A DNA stretch of 64,000 bases from Flavobacteriaceae bacterium EG-1 (GCF_009649685.1 NZ_WJPK01000003.1:267921-331920); one strand, 5' to 3'; shown: positions 26,538-36,308, counted from the stretch's first letter. The notes: a model not told the origin generated them from the sequence alone. Numbers and translations are program-made.

Positions 26538-28451
26538 TCAACCTAATTTCTCTAAGTCAATGGTTATTTTTTCCCATGATACCATTAACTCTTCAAGGTC
26601 TTTTTTCTTACGATTATAGTTATCGAAAAAATTCGATTGCGCTATGGTTGTATCATAATCCATCAATAAATCATGGTCATTTTTTGAAATGCTTTTCTCA
26701 AGATTAGCAATTTTCTTTTCTAATGAACTAAGTTTATTTTTTAAGGATTTTAACTTTTTTTGGTTCTCAAAGTTATTTTGTCCCTTTTCGGATACCGCTT
26801 TCTCCTTTATAACTTCTTGCTTTTTCTCTATGGCTCTAAAGTTGGCCGCTTTACGTTTTTCGAGATAATAGTCAATATCTCCTAAGTACTCTTTTATTTT
26901 GGTGTCTTTAAATTCATATACCTTATTTGTAAGACCTTGCAAAAAGTCTCTATCATGCGAGACAACTATTAAGGTTCCACCAAAATTTTGGAGAGCCGTT
27001 TTTAAAACATTTTTTGATTGAATATCCAAGTGATTGGTAGGCTCATCCATCACCAAAACATTAAAAGGTTGTAAAAGCATTTTAGCAAGTGCCAAACGAT
27101 TACGCTCACCACCAGAAAGCACTTTTACAAATTTTTCTACTTCTTCACCTCTAAATAAAAAAGACCCTAAGATATCTCGAACTTTGCTTCTATTTTTCTC
27201 ATTAGCTGCATCAATCATTGTATCTAAAATGGTCTTATTTCCATCTAAATATTCTGCTTGATTCTGTGCAAAATACCCTATTTCAACATTATGCCCCAAT
27301 TTTAAGTGACCATCATATTTAAGTTCACCAACCATTATTTTAGCTAAAGTTGACTTTCCTTGACCATTCTGGCCCACAAAAGCAGTTTTACTATTACGTT
27401 CAATAAGTAAATCTATGTCTTTAAGAACCTGATGATCCCCATAACTTTTAGAAAGGGCTTCAATTTCAGTAACTACTTTACCCGGCGTCACTGATATTGG
27501 AAACCGAACGTTCATTGCAGCATTATCATCTTGATCAACTTCTATACGGTCCATCTTATCTAATTTTTTGATAAGCGATTGGGCCATAGATGCCTTACTC
27601 GACTTCGCTCTGAACTTTTCAATTAATCGTTCTGCCTGTTGTATCTCTTTTTCTTGGTTCTTTAAAGCATTCATCTGCTGTTGCTTTATTTCACCACGCA
27701 AAGTCAAGAATTCGGTATATGGTTTATTATAATCGTAAATACGCCCCAGAGATATTTCTATGGTTCTGTTAGTTACGTTATCAAGAAACATTTTATCGTG
27801 TGAAACTATAACAACAGCTCCCGTGTGGTTTTTTAAAAATTGTTCTAACCAAATAATTGACTCAATATCTAAGTGGTTAGTTGGCTCATCCAACAAAAGC
27901 ACCTCATTACTTTGCAATAAAAGTTTTGCCAATTCAATTCGCATTCTCCATCCACCAGAAAAGGTATCAGTTTTTTTATCAAAGTCTTCACGTTTAAAAC
28001 CTAATCCTTGTAAAATTTTCTCGGTATCTCCTTGATAATTATAGCCCCCAATAATTTCAAATCGGTGAGTTAAATCACTTAAATCTATCATTAATTGATT
28101 ATACCCTTCCGATTCATAATCTGTTCGCTCAACAAGTTGTTGATTAACCTCTTCTAATTGCGCTTCCAAAGATTTAATCTCTTCAAAGGCTTGGTAAGCC
28201 TCCTCTAATACAGTTCGCCCAACAACAAAATCTATATCTTGTTTTAAGAAACCTATATTAACGTTCTTTTCAATAGCAATGGTACCTGTGTCATATGACA
28301 TTTCTTTAGACAACAATTTCAATAAGGTAGATTTACCTGCTCCATTTTTACCTATAAGTCCAACACGGTCTCCACCGTTCAAACGAAACGATATTTCTTC
28401 AAATAAATATTCTCCACCAAAAGAGACAGAAAGATTGTGTACGTTTAACAT
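26538..28451 (-). CDS. ABC-F family ATPase
   Basis: 637 residues, cytoplasmic, no membrane segment. Two ATP-binding cassettes: Walker A GLIGKNGAGKSTLLK (about residue 35) and VGQNGQGKSTLAK (about residue 363), signature motifs TFSGGWRMRIELA and LSGGERNRLALA, and Walker B with LLLDEPTNHLD and LVMDEPTNHLD. The linker between them and the long C-terminal coiled coil (about 540-637) are as in Uup/EttA-type proteins. These proteins act on ribosomes, relieving stalls or gating translation; a few give antibiotic resistance. No sign here of a resistance role. The gene is alone on its strand, with a weak terminator. Confidence 0.93.
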   Translation of the reverse strand: MLNVHNLSVSFGGEYLFEEISFRLNGGDRVGLIGKNGAGKSTLLKLLSKEMSYDTGTIAIEKNVNIGFLKQDIDFVVGRTVLEEAYQAFEEIKSLEAQLEEVNQQLVERTDYESEGYNQLMIDLSDLTHRFEIIGGYNYQGDTEKILQGLGFKREDFDKKTDTFSGGWRMRIELAKLLLQSNEVLLLDEPTNHLDIESIIWLEQFLKNHTGAVVIVSHDKMFLDNVTNRTIEISLGRIYDYNKPYTEFLTLRGEIKQQQMNALKNQEKEIQQAERLIEKFRAKSSKASMAQSLIKKLDKMDRIEVDQDDNAAMNVRFPISVTPGKVVTEIEALSKSYGDHQVLKDIDLLIERNSKTAFVGQNGQGKSTLAKIMVGELKYDGHLKLGHNVEIGYFAQNQAEYLDGNKTILDTMIDAANEKNRSKVRDILGSFLFRGEEVEKFVKVLSGGERNRLALAKMLLQPFNVLVMDEPTNHLDIQSKNVLKTALQNFGGTLIVVSHDRDFLQGLTNKVYEFKDTKIKEYLGDIDYYLEKRKAANFRAIEKKQEVIKEKAVSEKGQNNFENQKKLKSLKNKLSSLEKKIANLEKSISKNDHDLLMDYDTTIAQSNFFDNYNRKKKDLEELMVSWEKITIDLEKLG

Positions 28452-28639
28452 GTTATAGTCTTTAAACTTATGAGATTAATAATGAATTATTTTAGTGTTT
28501 CCAATAATATTTTTCCCGATATAAAGTCACATTTAATAAGAATATTCAATAATTAGAATCAATTTGAATATTGATTTTCACAATTGAAATCGGCATTTAA
28601 AAAAAGGCAAAATACTATCTTTACACAAAGATTTTGCAA

Positions 28640-29029
28640 ATGTTAAAAAAAGGAACGAAAGCATACAGTATTTTAACAGGAACTTGTCCTAAATGTCATG
28701 AAGAAAGCATGTATAAGGACAAAAACCCTTATCATCTTGGAAATCTTTTCGAAATGCATGAAAGATGTTCGCACTGCAATACTAAATATAAGATAGAGCC
28801 GTCATTCTTTTTTGGAGCTATGTATGTTAGTTATAGCGTTGGAATTGCTTTTGCTGTAGCTGCGGCTGTAATTTCTTATTTTGTATTTAATGCTTCTTTA
28901 ATGGGTATTTTTATTTCCATCGTCGGTACACTAATTGTTTTCATGCCCTTAATAGTGCGTATTTCTCGTAATATCTGGATTAATTTTTTCATCCATTACG
29001 ATGCAAATGCAGCGAAAGTTAAACTGTAG
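28640..29029 (+). CDS. DUF983 family membrane protein
   Basis: 129 residues from the ATG at 28640 (a TTG two codons upstream is the other option). The N-terminal part has two Cys pairs, CPKC and CSHC (residues about 17-20 and 46-49), a zinc-ribbon-like layout, followed by two membrane segments (about 58-80 and 85-110). DUF983 proteins are widespread in Bacteroidota and Alphaproteobacteria, and their function is unknown. It overlaps the convergent FAD oxidoreductase gene by 11 bp at the 3' end. Confidence 0.85.
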   Translation: MLKKGTKAYSILTGTCPKCHEESMYKDKNPYHLGNLFEMHERCSHCNTKYKIEPSFFFGAMYVSYSVGIAFAVAAAVISYFVFNASLMGIFISIVGTLIVFMPLIVRISRNIWINFFIHYDANAAKVKL

Positions 29030-30074
29030 TATATTTTTTCCTAAATCGCTCAACATTCATTTCTGCAGCAATTGGCTCATTATTTTCGATAGCATTATAT
29101 AACTGGTTTGACGCATATGGTCCTACCATTATCCCTCGAGAACCAAATCCGTTTAAAACATAAAAGTTTTTATGTTCTGGGTGTCTCCCAACGAGTGGCC
29201 TTCTATCTGTAACTGTAGGTCGTATTCCAGCAACATGGTCAATTACTTTATAATCACATTTTAAGAAAGTCTCCAATTTTTTCAAAAGCTCATCTTTTGC
29301 TTCTTGAGTAGGTATATTCGTTTTATCTTTCCATTTATACGTTGCTCCCACTTTATATAAATCTTCACCAAAAGGAATAATGAATATAGATGATTTAATA
29401 GCTAATGTTTCTTTTAGAGCTGGTGCTTTAATAGTTAATAGTTCTCCTTTAGTACCTGTTAATGGCAAATAATTAAAATAAGGGTTGTTGTGTAAACCGA
29501 AACCCTCTGCAAATATCACATTCTTAGCGTTAATTTCACCATAGGTTATACCACTATCCGTTTGTTCCAGTCTATCGTGCTCAAAAGTCTCATTTTTAAA
29601 CCAACCTTTTTTAACCAAATAACTTTTATAACTATCAAGAAGTAATTTTGTATTTATTCTTCCCGTATTTAAAACTTCACCAAAACCATATGGAGCATCA
29701 ATATTAGCATTTTCATTTGCTAATAAATGAGATGATAAGAAATGTTGTAATCCTTTTTTATCCGAGGCTTCAAACCATAGATTTTGTTCTTCAATAGAAG
29801 CAAATCTTCTAACAACCTTAAGCTTATAGTCCAATTTAACTTTCAACTTATTTTCAAGATTTGCGTAAAATGGAACTACCATTTCCATTTGATCAAGTGC
29901 TTTCCAAGTTAAAGAAAACCTTTTAAGGATTACAGGATTATACATTCCAGCAGCAACTTGAGAAGAAATTTGGGAAGCATCAGAAATTACGTTAAATGAT
30001 TTACCATTTTTTTCTAACGTCTCACAAAAAGTAACTCCCGCTATGCCTAAGCCAACTACAAGATAATCTAACAT
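29019..30074 (-). CDS. FAD-dependent amino acid oxidase-like oxidoreductase
   Basis: 351 residues when started at the ATG at 30074, where the Rossmann motif begins (MLDYLVVGLGIAGVTFCETL); an upstream extension to 30128 runs into a terminator hairpin and is unlikely. Belongs to the DAO (D-amino acid oxidase/glycine oxidase) superfamily: N-terminal GxGxxG, a substrate barrel, and a C-terminal FAD contact GIRPTVTDRRPLVGRHPEHK with NGFGSRGIMVGPYAS. Substrate unknown; it might be a tRNA-modification (MnmC-like) or amine oxidase enzyme. Cytoplasmic. Ends inside the last codons of the convergent DUF983 gene. Confidence 0.88.
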   Translation of the reverse strand: MLDYLVVGLGIAGVTFCETLEKNGKSFNVISDASQISSQVAAGMYNPVILKRFSLTWKALDQMEMVVPFYANLENKLKVKLDYKLKVVRRFASIEEQNLWFEASDKKGLQHFLSSHLLANENANIDAPYGFGEVLNTGRINTKLLLDSYKSYLVKKGWFKNETFEHDRLEQTDSGITYGEINAKNVIFAEGFGLHNNPYFNYLPLTGTKGELLTIKAPALKETLAIKSSIFIIPFGEDLYKVGATYKWKDKTNIPTQEAKDELLKKLETFLKCDYKVIDHVAGIRPTVTDRRPLVGRHPEHKNFYVLNGFGSRGIMVGPYASNQLYNAIENNEPIAAEMNVERFRKKYTTV

Positions 30075-30113
30075 ATAACAAAGGTAGAAATTGTAATCCG
30101 CATAATAGAAATG

Positions 30114-30145
30114 AAAAAGCCTCAACATTATTGTTGAGGCTTTTT
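30114..30145 (-). terminator. Bidirectional-looking terminator after gldN
   Basis: Perfect arms AAAAAGCCTCAACA and TGTTGAGGCTTTTT with a 4-base loop, 27 bp after the gldN stop on the minus strand. It ends the gldKLMN transcript and lies just upstream of the next minus-strand gene. Confidence 0.9.
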
Positions 30146-30171
30146 TTTATTGAATTGGAATAAATTCTGTC

Positions 30172-31074
30172 TTAATAAGACCACATATCTTGTTCTCTAT
30201 CTCTAATGACCTCTTTAATTCTTTTGGCCTCAAGTAATTGAAACAAAGCATTATCAGATATATAATCGTTAACCTTACGGTCACCGTGTACATTATCTTC
30301 TCTATAAATAACACCGTTGAATCTACGAGAATTTAACAACGCATCAAATGATATCGGTTGCGCTGAGTTTCTTTGGTTAAAAACTTTAGCTTCATGTAAA
30401 ATCTGCCTGGCACTTGGGTACCATACCCAAAAAAGTTCAACCATAGAATCACTAGGATCCATAGAATCGTCATCAATAAAGTTAACATCTGGTGCTACTG
30501 GTGCGATACCTAATAAACGGTACTTCAATTCACCTTGTCGCTTATCAAAATACCACATACCTTTAATACGGTATTCTTCGATATCAGCAGCTGTTAAATC
30601 TCTTTGATTAATATACTCTGCAGAAAGTTCTTCTCCAGCATTAATCTGCTCATAGCCAAGATCTGTAGTATCCTTTTTTTGCAAAGTTGCTTGCAAATCA
30701 GAAAACTGTCTTTTCTCAGTAAAGTATGAATCTACATAAACATCTTGAAGCTTACCGTTCTTAATGTTTTTGATAAATACATCGTAAAGTGATCTTCTAT
30801 CTGCACCTATGTCAATAGTATCAATAGGGTAATATAGTGGGAAATTAACACGTTCATCAAGGTCAATTGTTTCCCAAGTAGTTTTAGACCATAGGATATC
30901 TCTATCATCTACGTATCCATATTCAAGTGGAGTATCGTCATCTAAAGCTTTTTGAGCTTCTGTTTTTTGTCCAATCTCTTCTGGCTTTTTAGCGTTTAAT
31001 ATGTTCGCTTGAGCCATCATAGATGCGGGCAGTAAGGTAACGGCTCCGATCAATAAAACATTTTTCCAATTCAT
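30172..31074 (-). CDS. gldN: Gliding motility / T9SS protein GldN
   Basis: 300 residues, typical size. Signal peptide MNWKNVLLIGAVTLLPASMM then AQA. The conserved GldN core is visible: DDRDILWSKTTWETIDLDER, FPLYYPIDT, then FIKNIKNGKLQDVYVDSYF and WYFDKRQGELKYRLLGIAPV. GldN is periplasmic and, with GldK, forms the large ring of the T9SS attached to the outer membrane. Last gene of gldKLMN; 60 bp after gldM, with a hairpin in that gap. Confidence 0.96.
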   Translation of the reverse strand: MNWKNVLLIGAVTLLPASMMAQANILNAKKPEEIGQKTEAQKALDDDTPLEYGYVDDRDILWSKTTWETIDLDERVNFPLYYPIDTIDIGADRRSLYDVFIKNIKNGKLQDVYVDSYFTEKRQFSDLQATLQKKDTTDLGYEQINAGEELSAEYINQRDLTAADIEEYRIKGMWYFDKRQGELKYRLLGIAPVAPDVNFIDDDSMDPSDSMVELFWVWYPSARQILHEAKVFNQRNSAQPISFDALLNSRRFNGVIYREDNVHGDRKVNDYISDNALFQLLEAKRIKEVIRDREQDMWSY

Positions 31075-31094
31075 GTCTGTTTGACTTTAAAATA

Positions 31095-31121
31095 TCCGGA
31101 CAATCAAAACGACTGTCCGGA
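31095..31121 (-). promoter_or_regulatory. Intercistronic hairpin between gldM and gldN
   Basis: Perfect 8-bp arms TCCGGACA and TGTCCGGA with an 11-base loop in the 60-bp gap. There is no real T-run, so a role in mRNA processing or in setting the ratio of GldN to GldM is more likely than full termination. Confidence 0.5.
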
Positions 31122-31134
31122 CTTTAATTAATTA

Positions 31135-32694
31135 TTAGTTTGTAATCTCCACAACAACTGGAGATACTTTCTTCAATTTATAACTCTTGTTATTTGTAAT
31201 ATAAGCATTGATGTCAAAGATTTGAACAGCATCACCTCTTTTAGCTCTCTTAAGAGCAGACTTAGCTCTTGAATCTAATTTCTGACCGTTAACAGCTACA
31301 GTAGGCTGACCTGGTACTTTTAACTTAAATCCACTTACTTTAAGATTCAAATCGAAATCGAAATCTTCAAGCATAGCACCAACAGTTGATACTTCTAAAT
31401 TCTTTCTTGGCATTTTAATACTACCTGCTTCACCTCTTACAGATCCAGAAGGTCTAGGAATATCTTTAATTCTAAATTCAGATTTAGAAGATATAGCTTG
31501 GCCATCAGGTAAAGTACCAGAAGCAGTAATAGTAACTGTTCTACCTTTACCAGGATTCATAATATACTTACTACCGCTACTCTGTTTAAGACCAGGAGCC
31601 GAAGCACGTACTTTGTTATTAGGAATACCAGGTATAGAAATTGACATTGGGTTAGATACACCACGATAAACAACGTTCATCTTATCAGCAGCAATTAATG
31701 CAGCATTAGGCTTACTTATAGTTGCAAAAGAATTTTTCACAGGTACTTCAATCTCATCACCATCTTGCTTAAAGAATAATGTACCAGCTACTTCATGATC
31801 TCCAGCATTACCAGAACCAATTAACATACGTACACCACCAGCTTCAATCTTATAATCTTTACCTTCAGCAAGCTTTCTTCCGTCTAAAGTTAATTCAGCT
31901 CTTACTGGTGTAGAAGAATTATCAGTTTTACTGATAATAATTTTACCATCATACTTTTCTCCAGTATAATAAGCAGATTTACTCGCAAAAAGAGAAGTAG
32001 CAAAGTTTTTCAATGAAACTTGTTCAGTTAACTCACCTGCTAACATCGACTTTAAAGCATCTTCTTCAGTTGCTTTTACATCAGCTTGTAGTGCAGTTAA
32101 TTTTGCTAAAGAAGCTACAAGTGGAAAACCTTCATAATGATAGTTAATCCAATCTTGCTTCGTACCATCACGTTTTTCAACTTTACCGTTTGCATCACCT
32201 GTTTCGAAACGAGTCTTCACTGCTTCTTTAACAGCTGCAGGAGCGATAGCTGCAACGTTTGTGCGGTAATCATTCAATCTTTTCATGAATTCTTTACCAC
32301 CAGCTCCAAGAGCATCTCCTTGAAAAAATTTCTGATCCAACCAATCCGACTTATCCATTACAGTATAATCTTTAGGGTCTTCAACGCCTTTCAACATACC
32401 TGCTTTTAGACTTTCTAAGTAGTCGTAATAGTCTTTCGACATTTCTTTGATTTTCTGTGCATCTTTATACAGCTTATCATATTTTGCTGCATCTTCAGAC
32501 GCTTTAGTTCCAAGACTTGCCAAGAAAGCTTCATTACTTTCTATGGTCTTGACGTTAGAAGCTTCCATACGTTCGTTCATAATACCGAACGCCGCAAGAA
32601 CTTCTTTACTCATATTTAAGGCCAGCATACAAATGAAAACCAGGTACATTAGGTTTATCATTTTCTGACGTGGGGTTTCTTTTCCTCCTGCCAT
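31135..32694 (-). CDS. gldM: Gliding motility / T9SS motor protein GldM
   Basis: 519 residues, typical size. The N-terminus MAGGKETPRQKMINLMYLVF carries the one membrane helix (about 16-36); the rest is four periplasmic domains (helical D1, then Ig-like D2-D4) reaching towards the GldK/GldN ring. GldM dimers sit in the GldL pentamer and rotate to drive secretion and gliding. The D1 entry EVLAAFGIMNERMEASN and the C-terminal FELK-like repeat region (KMPRKNLEVSTVGAMLEDFD) agree with known GldM. 55 bp after gldL in the same operon. Confidence 0.97.
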   Translation of the reverse strand: MAGGKETPRQKMINLMYLVFICMLALNMSKEVLAAFGIMNERMEASNVKTIESNEAFLASLGTKASEDAAKYDKLYKDAQKIKEMSKDYYDYLESLKAGMLKGVEDPKDYTVMDKSDWLDQKFFQGDALGAGGKEFMKRLNDYRTNVAAIAPAAVKEAVKTRFETGDANGKVEKRDGTKQDWINYHYEGFPLVASLAKLTALQADVKATEEDALKSMLAGELTEQVSLKNFATSLFASKSAYYTGEKYDGKIIISKTDNSSTPVRAELTLDGRKLAEGKDYKIEAGGVRMLIGSGNAGDHEVAGTLFFKQDGDEIEVPVKNSFATISKPNAALIAADKMNVVYRGVSNPMSISIPGIPNNKVRASAPGLKQSSGSKYIMNPGKGRTVTITASGTLPDGQAISSKSEFRIKDIPRPSGSVRGEAGSIKMPRKNLEVSTVGAMLEDFDFDLNLKVSGFKLKVPGQPTVAVNGQKLDSRAKSALKRAKRGDAVQIFDINAYITNNKSYKLKKVSPVVVEITN

Positions 32695-32748
32695 GTTTTC
32701 TAATCAGTTTTAATTAATACTCAATTTGGGGTTATTTACTAAAACTAA

Positions 32749-33399
32749 TTAGCTTTTGTTCATTGCAGTTAACATACCACCGTACACACCATTCAATGAA
32801 GAAAGGTTAGAAGCTAAAGATTGCATTTGATCTTTTAAAGCTGCAGCGTTTTGCAATTGCTCTTCATTTACTGAAGCTTGTTTGCTTGCGCTTTCTAATT
32901 GTACTTTATATAAACTGTTTAATGATTCCATTTGAGAAGCAGCTTGAATCATTTCGTCTGAATACTTTCTAGTAGATTCCATTGCATCTACTGTTGGTGC
33001 AATACCTTTTGCAGCTCCTTCGAAGTTACGGATACTAGTTCCTAAACTTTCCATAAGTTGTGCATCAACACCAGCTTCTTTTAATAACTCATCTAATTTA
33101 CCAGATAATGAAGCCTCAGTTTCTTTAATTTCTGCTAACTCATTATTTCTTTCTTGAGCAGCACCTCCCGCTAATTCAGGATATACTAAAGACCAATCTA
33201 ATTCATCTTCTACAGGCTCAAATGCACTAATAGCAAAAATAAGTGCTTCAGTAATAAGACCAATTGCAAGTAATAAACTACCTGTTAATGGGCCAAACTC
33301 CCAGTGTAAAATTTTAAATAATGCACCAATAATTACAATTGATGCTCCAAGACCATAGGCCATTGCGAATAATTTCTTTGTTGCTTTTGACTGTGCCAT
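32749..33399 (-). CDS. gldL: Gliding motility / T9SS motor protein GldL
   Basis: 216 residues, typical size. Two membrane helices at the N-terminus; TM1 contains LFKILHWEFG and TM2 contains the buried glutamate (Glu51 in LLAIGLITEALIFA), which in Flavobacterium johnsoniae GldL (residue 49) is needed for proton-driven motor function. The remainder is a soluble coiled-coil-like cytoplasmic tail with many Gln and Ser (LNSLYKVQLESASKQASVNE). Five copies surround the GldM dimer. Second gene of gldKLMN, 111 bp after gldK. Confidence 0.97.
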   Translation of the reverse strand: MAQSKATKKLFAMAYGLGASIVIIGALFKILHWEFGPLTGSLLLAIGLITEALIFAISAFEPVEDELDWSLVYPELAGGAAQERNNELAEIKETEASLSGKLDELLKEAGVDAQLMESLGTSIRNFEGAAKGIAPTVDAMESTRKYSDEMIQAASQMESLNSLYKVQLESASKQASVNEEQLQNAAALKDQMQSLASNLSSLNGVYGGMLTAMNKS

Positions 33400-33509
33400 A
33401 ATTTTTAATTTAATTTAAGTTTAATGTTAATAATAAGGATTTGGTTAACTTTTGATTTTATTGCCATCCTTAAAATAATTCAAAGACAGGTTAATATTTA
33501 GGTTTATTA

Positions 33510-34871
33510 TTATTTCGTAAGGTTAAAATCTTCTTCACCCATGTAATCTTGTACGGTTCTAAAACCTACATAACTACGAGCAGAATCTGCATATTCATAA
33601 TCTCTAGTACTTACTTGCAAGAAATAAGCAACATCTTTCCAAGAACCACCTCGTATAACTTTTCTTTGGTTTGGACCATTACTACCATTAGGGTTCATAG
33701 TTGAAACATAATCGTAAGAATCAGAATCGTAGCTAGAATTTGTCCATTCAGATACATTACCAGCCATATTATACAAGTTAAAATCGTTTGGCTCATAAGA
33801 TTTAGCTTCTACAGTATATAAAGCTGCATCTGCTGCATAATCACCACGTTGTGGTTTAAAGTTTGCCATATAGCAACCGGTGTCGCTTATAACATATGGA
33901 CCACCCCATGGGTAAGTACCACCTTCAATTCCACCTCTTGCTGCATATTCCCATTCAGCTTCTGTTGGTAATCTAAATTGATTAACAAATTGTTTTCCTT
34001 TTTCTTTTTGATCGTCGTTTTTAAACTTCGTTCTCCAGTTACAAAAGGCTCTCGCTTGTTCCCAAGAAATACCAACAACTGGATAATCGCTATAAGCATC
34101 GTGCCAGAAATAATCATTATGCATTGGCTCATTATACGAATATTCGAAATCGCGAATCCAAACAGTAGTATCAGGATATATTTCTAACTCTTCATGTCTA
34201 ATAAAGTCTTTTCTTCTACCAGTTTTAGAACGAGCTGCAGCAGCAATATCCATCCAACTATACTTATATTTCAATTTAGTAACATCAATAGTACGTTGCC
34301 CGTTGTATGACTCTTCTTCTGGAATATAAAGTGAATCCATTATTTCTGTATAATACTCATCTGGATAGTCAGCAGTATCCCAAATTAGATCTTCATCTAA
34401 ATTTAACGAATAACCTTCATAACCAGTTTCACCAAGGCCAGAATAATTATCTAACATATATTTTTCGTATGCTGATGATTTAGTTGTATCAGCTTGCTTA
34501 AATGCATATTCACCAATACCGCCATCTTCTGGGCCCAGGCCAAGTTCATCAGCTAATATTGCTAATTTTGTTCTGGCTACAGAATCTTTTACCCATTCTA
34601 CAAACTGTCGATATTCACTGTTAGTTATTTCTGTATCATCCATATAGAATGAACGTACTGTAACAGTTTTTGTTGGTGCGTTGAGAACTTTAGCTTGATC
34701 TTCTTCACTCTTACCCATAATGAAAGAACCCTGAGGGATCAATTCCATTCCGTAAGGTTTCTCCGGATACCAACGTTTTCCTTGAGCTCCGACTAGTTCT
34801 CCTTTTGTTTTAGACCCACAACTGGTGAGTAAAAAAACAAACGCTATAGATGATAACAATAGCTTTTTCAT
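33510..34871 (-). CDS. gldK: Gliding motility / T9SS lipoprotein GldK
   Basis: 453 residues, close to the known 464. Lipoprotein signal peptide with LLTSC (Cys18). The fold is that of formylglycine-generating enzymes: MDDTEITNSEYRQFV (near residue 77), RLPTEAEWEYAARGG (near 300), NMAGNVSEWTNSSYD (near 370) and VIRGGSWKDVAYFLQ (near 410). GldK forms the periplasmic ring with GldN under the outer membrane. First gene of gldKLMN. Paralogue of gldJ. The catalytic Cys pair of true FGE is not evident. Confidence 0.96.
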   Translation of the reverse strand: MKKLLLSSIAFVFLLTSCGSKTKGELVGAQGKRWYPEKPYGMELIPQGSFIMGKSEEDQAKVLNAPTKTVTVRSFYMDDTEITNSEYRQFVEWVKDSVARTKLAILADELGLGPEDGGIGEYAFKQADTTKSSAYEKYMLDNYSGLGETGYEGYSLNLDEDLIWDTADYPDEYYTEIMDSLYIPEEESYNGQRTIDVTKLKYKYSWMDIAAAARSKTGRRKDFIRHEELEIYPDTTVWIRDFEYSYNEPMHNDYFWHDAYSDYPVVGISWEQARAFCNWRTKFKNDDQKEKGKQFVNQFRLPTEAEWEYAARGGIEGGTYPWGGPYVISDTGCYMANFKPQRGDYAADAALYTVEAKSYEPNDFNLYNMAGNVSEWTNSSYDSDSYDYVSTMNPNGSNGPNQRKVIRGGSWKDVAYFLQVSTRDYEYADSARSYVGFRTVQDYMGEEDFNLTK

Positions 34872-34990
34872 ACTTTAGGTTAATTTCGATTATGGTTATA
34901 AACTGTAAACACATTATTTTTCTACTCACTAAAACTACATTTTGAGTAAATTATTGTGTCAAGTACTATGTAACTTTAAAAAAAACTTGA

Positions 34991-36148
34991 TCAATTATAC
35001 CCTTTCTTGTAAGCCTTAAACCAGCGTTCAGGTATATTCTGATCGCAAGCGTCTAAATAGTCCTTTTCTGTGCAGGGTAATAACGACATCATATTTGCTT
35101 TAGTATGTGAAGCATAAATTGATGGAAGTTCTACCCACCACCTTTCTGTGAGATTACTTTTATAATATACTAGATGCTCTGTTTCTGTGGGAACATTATA
35201 TTTCGTAAAATCTTCTTTATTTAAGTATGGTGATTCTTGCACTCTAAAGTTATAGCCCTCAATAAAATACCAAATTATTTGCGCTACCAATTGGCTAGAC
35301 TGCATATTATTATCCATTTCGTACACCCCGAAAGCATCAACTCGTTCACTTATTCCAGCGTATCTTGCTAGGGTACAAACTTCTCTTCCAGTTAATCCGT
35401 TCGGTGAAAAATTATCAGACATTCCCATTTCAGCCGCACGAATTGCTCGTGTATCTAAACTAACCATGTTCGCATCACGTAATATTGGTTCAGCTAAACT
35501 CATATCTGAAGTTAATTCTCCAAGTCTACACGAATCGAAAAAAAGACGTTCCATTAGGTCCATTTCTTCCTGTGCATTAAAGTAACTTTGGTATGCTAAA
35601 TTTGAAAAATTAAAAAGATTATTAGGTTTATCAGTAATAATTTTACTCATATAAGAATGTGAAGATATCAATTCATCATCAATGCCGAAGTCAAACCTAC
35701 TGTCTATAGACACCAGGTTAATCATACTTCTAATACCATCAAAAGCCCTATAGGCCGGATAAGTAATATCTTGAGTAGCACCTACAATTATAGGAATCAC
35801 TTTTTCTTCTAGTAATCCAGCTACAATCTCCTTTACAACGAAATAAGTATCTTCTACACTTTCACCTTCCTCAATATCACCCATATCCACCAATGTAGAA
35901 TTCCAATTACCCATAAGTAATTTGTAGAATTGAATTCGAATTGCAGTAGTATCTAATTTTTCTGTTTTCTTTTCGAAGGCATTCCTAGATTCTCTAACAC
36001 CTACAATTGCCATAGAAGCATTCGCTAAAACAGGCAATCCATTTTTAGCTGTATGGGCATTAATATTCTTTCCTATAGATTGTTCTGGTAATAATTCGCA
36101 ATGTGCCAAAACTTTATCAGCAACTGGAACTAAAAAATCATACGCCAT
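34991..36148 (-). CDS. Ureohydrolase (arginase/formiminoglutamase)-like protein with degenerate metal site
   Basis: 385 residues, ureohydrolase fold. Genuine members bind two Mn ions through GGxHS, DAHxD and SxDxDxxD. Here the matching segments read GATQD (123-127), DSRFD (149-153) and SLDTRAIR (230-237): the His of the first, the His of the second and the second Asp of the third are replaced by Gln, Arg and Arg. It is therefore unlikely to be an active arginase or formiminoglutamase despite the usual annotation, and is probably a pseudoenzyme. It sits 119 bp upstream of gldK on the same strand and downstream of topA; I recall the same neighbourhood in other gliding Flavobacteria, suggesting a possible link with the T9SS. 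That link is inference. Confidence 0.8.
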   Translation of the reverse strand: MAYDFLVPVADKVLAHCELLPEQSIGKNINAHTAKNGLPVLANASMAIVGVRESRNAFEKKTEKLDTTAIRIQFYKLLMGNWNSTLVDMGDIEEGESVEDTYFVVKEIVAGLLEEKVIPIIVGATQDITYPAYRAFDGIRSMINLVSIDSRFDFGIDDELISSHSYMSKIITDKPNNLFNFSNLAYQSYFNAQEEMDLMERLFFDSCRLGELTSDMSLAEPILRDANMVSLDTRAIRAAEMGMSDNFSPNGLTGREVCTLARYAGISERVDAFGVYEMDNNMQSSQLVAQIIWYFIEGYNFRVQESPYLNKEDFTKYNVPTETEHLVYYKSNLTERWWVELPSIYASHTKANMMSLLPCTEKDYLDACDQNIPERWFKAYKKGYN

Positions 36149-36251
36149 TTAGTGTGTAGTTAAGTGTTCACTTGCAAAGTTATTCGGTTAATAGGTACGG
36201 AACAATAGCAAATTGATAAATCTGAAAAGAATATTAATCAACGAATTACAT

Positions 36252-36287
36252 AAAACAAAAAAGTCCCAAAAAAATATTTTTGGGACT
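36252..36287 (-). terminator. Rho-independent terminator after topA
   Basis: Perfect arms AGTCCCAAAAA and TTTTTGGGACT with a 4-base loop followed by a T-rich run on the minus strand, 22 bp after the topA stop. Confidence 0.85.
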
Positions 36288-36308
36288 CAGTAATATTAGT
36301 TTAAAAGA

